Of a stretch of 7,074 nucleotides of DNA, positions 6,319 to 7,074 are shown one piece after another. A program made the position numbers and the translations under genes. Below the pieces are notes generated by a model. It was not told the origin of the DNA. It was given only the letters and a program-made list of their open reading frames with translations, and did no database searches. Each line of letters starts with the position of its first letter. Position 1 is the stretch's first letter. This DNA comes from Clostridiales bacterium. Its GTDB lineage: Bacteria > Bacillota > Clostridia > Christensenellales > Borkfalkiaceae. The stretch is from NCBI GenBank assembly GCA_003503945.1, contig DOCD01000037.1, positions 1 through 7,074 on the forward strand. The letters are read 5' to 3'.

Positions 6319-6362
6319 CAAAAAGCCCCGACCGTCGGTCGGGGTTCTTTGTTACATCATAT
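6308..6362. terminator. Long bidirectional terminator hairpin containing a stop codon
   Basis: The core is CCCCGACC (6326-6333) and GGTCGGGG (6337-6344) with a 3-base loop, flanked by an A-run on the left and TTCTTT on the right. Complementarity continues outward, so the arms 6308-6333 and 6337-6362 match over 26 bases with one A/C mismatch and one G-T pair. The last codons and the TAA (6316-6318) of the membrane protein gene lie in the left arm. It lies between convergent genes and has a U-tract on both strands (CTTTTTG on the minus strand), so it should terminate both. Confidence 0.85.
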
Positions 6363-6366
6363 GCTT

Positions 6367-6735
6367 TTATTTCTTCCTCAATATTTCCACTTTAAGCTCG
6401 CCGCTTTCGCCGCGCTGAATTTCGCCGCAGAAGCATTTGACTATATAAAGCCCCCTGCCGCTTTCCGCGAAAACGTCGGGCACCCTGCAAGGCAAATCCA
6501 GCCCCTTTAAGCTGTCGGCAAAAACGCGTATTTCTATGGCGTCGCTCGTAAGCGTGCCGCGAAACTCCGCCGTGTCGCCGCCGTGGCGGATTACGTTTGT
6601 GATGAGCTCGCACGAGACCAAGCGGCTTGCGAATATATCGTCGTCGCACGCGCCCGAGGCGCGCAGGAACTCCGCAAACGCTTTCAACTCGTCACTCATA
6701 TTTTTTAAATCGTTTACCTTAAAATTAACCGTCAA
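6367..6735 (-). CDS. RsbW/SpoIIAB-like anti-sigma factor (GHKL serine kinase)
   Basis: The 122-residue protein fits the compact HATPase_c_2 family, which bind a sigma factor and phosphorylate a STAS-domain antagonist. The N-box is clear: C-E-L-I-T-N-V-I-R-H-G-G at 42-53, with Glu43 and Asn47 at the positions of the catalytic Glu and Mg-binding Asn. The glycine-rich lid G2 is S-G-R-G-L-Y-I-V-K at 92-100. The G1 box, usually D-x-G-x-G, reads A-D-S-L-K-G (73-78), keeping the Asp and the last Gly only. It is somewhat shorter than RsbW or SpoIIAB (about 140-160). The start is TTG (6735-6733), overlapping the sigma TGA as TTGA and preceded at nine bases by GAGGGA (6750-6745); the next in-frame ATG (Met13) has no ribosome site. 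Coupling to the sigma gene identifies its likely partner. Confidence in the family is high and in kinase activity moderate. Confidence 0.85.
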   Translation of the reverse strand: MTVNFKVNDLKNMSDELKAFAEFLRASGACDDDIFASRLVSCELITNVIRHGGDTAEFRGTLTSDAIEIRVFADSLKGLDLPCRVPDVFAESGRGLYIVKCFCGEIQRGESGELKVEILRKK

Positions 6736-7073
6736 AGCAAAGATTCCCTCAACTTTTCAACTATCTTTCTTTCGGCGCGCGATACGAACATCTGGCTTAC
6801 GCCTAATATTTTGCCTACCTCCGACTGCGACTTGCCGTGCAGGAACCTCAATGATACCACCTTCTGTTCGGTAGGGTCGAGCTTTGCGATTTCGGTGCGC
6901 AGCGACTCGAAATCCTCGAATTTTTCAAAGCTGTCGTTGCGGTCGGGTATGACGTCGTAAAGGTGTCCGTCGCCCTCGTCGTTGCCGACTTTCGCGTCAA
7001 GGCTTACGGGCGCGCGGTATTCGAGCGCTTCCAAAATCCGCTCCTCCGACACGCCGAGCTTTTCCGCAAGCTG
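6732..7073 (-). CDS. SigB/SigF-family sigma factor, C-terminal part (N-terminus off window)
   Basis: The frame stays open to the right edge, so only the last 113 residues are visible; an internal GTG at 7052 is not the start. The visible part begins in region 3 (Q-L-A-E-K-L-G-V-S-E-E-R-I-L-E-A), followed by the S-L-D-A segment and an acidic linker. Region 4 follows: L-D-P-T-E-Q-K-V-V-S-L-R-F (4.1), then a helix-turn-helix with K-S-Q-S-E-V-G-K-I-L and the recognition helix V-S-Q-M-F-V-S-R-A-E-R-K-I (4.2). The S-Q-M-x-V-S-R signature is typical of the SigB/SigF/SigG group of alternative sigma factors, which bind -35 boxes of stress or forespore promoters and are held by RsbW/SpoIIAB proteins. 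The stop overlaps the anti-sigma start. The family is clear; whether the regulon is stress, sporulation or something else cannot be told. Confidence 0.9.
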   Translation of the reverse strand, partial: QLAEKLGVSEERILEALEYRAPVSLDAKVGNDEGDGHLYDVIPDRNDSFEKFEDFESLRTEIAKLDPTEQKVVSLRFLHGKSQSEVGKILGVSQMFVSRAERKIVEKLRESLL

Positions 7074-7074
7074 T

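Noticed and set aside
6308..6362. Terminal inverted repeats or a palindromic mobile element
   Set aside because: The arms are separated by three bases, there is no internal sequence and no flanking duplication, and the core behaves as a terminator between convergent genes.
6732..7052. GTG at 7052 as the start of the sigma-factor gene
   Set aside because: The frame continues upstream with good sigma region 3 sequence (Q-L-A-E-K-L-G-V-S) to the window edge, and the visible part alone lacks region 2. The GTG is an internal Val.

Overview
The window looks like chromosomal DNA of an anaerobic Firmicute (Clostridia-type) of moderate G+C. The signs are strong GGAGG ribosome binding sites, frequent TTG starts, A/T-rich consensus-like promoters, a MinD/MinE-type pair and a SigB/SigF-type sigma factor. 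Several proteins resemble families I associate with uncultured gut Clostridia (Christensenellales/Borkfalkiaceae-like). That placement is impression, not measurement. I see no tRNA, rRNA, CRISPR array, insertion sequence or phage gene.

Layout, left to right. (1) Positions 1-1309, minus strand: a membrane-anchored extracellular protein of unknown function, cut by the left edge, with a near-perfect TTGACA-18-TATAAT promoter. (2) 1310-1487: a divergent intergenic region with small inverted repeats. (3) 1488-2431, plus strand: a two-gene operon with ATGA overlap. It encodes a MinD-family ATPase whose canonical P-loop lysine is replaced by valine, and a 71-residue MinE-like partner. No MinC is adjacent. 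(4) A bidirectional terminator (about 2415-2449) holds both convergent stop codons. (5) 2448-4160, minus strand: a two-gene operon of a small stand-alone PucR-type helix-turn-helix protein followed by an S41 (CtpA-like) membrane-anchored serine protease. (6) 4161-4455: a divergent intergenic region with good promoters on both strands and, on the plus side, a leader with a hairpin and a possible anti-Shine-Dalgarno element. (7) 4456-6318, plus strand: a 620-residue protein with eight predicted membrane helices, a long Pro/Glu/Lys-rich tail and a distinct C-terminal domain. (8) A very long terminator-like inverted repeat (6308-6362). (9) 6367-7073, minus strand: a SigB/SigF-family sigma factor, cut by the right edge, translationally coupled to a downstream RsbW/SpoIIAB-like anti-sigma kinase.

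The genes form independent small transcription units. Most act at the cell envelope or in regulation: a possible division-site positioning ATPase, a cell-surface protease, two membrane proteins of unknown role and a partner-switching sigma module. The most unusual points are the MinD-like ATPase lacking the P-loop lysine beside a MinE-like partner, the sigma-then-anti-sigma gene order, the orphan C-terminal domain on a membrane scaffold, and the structured leader before it.
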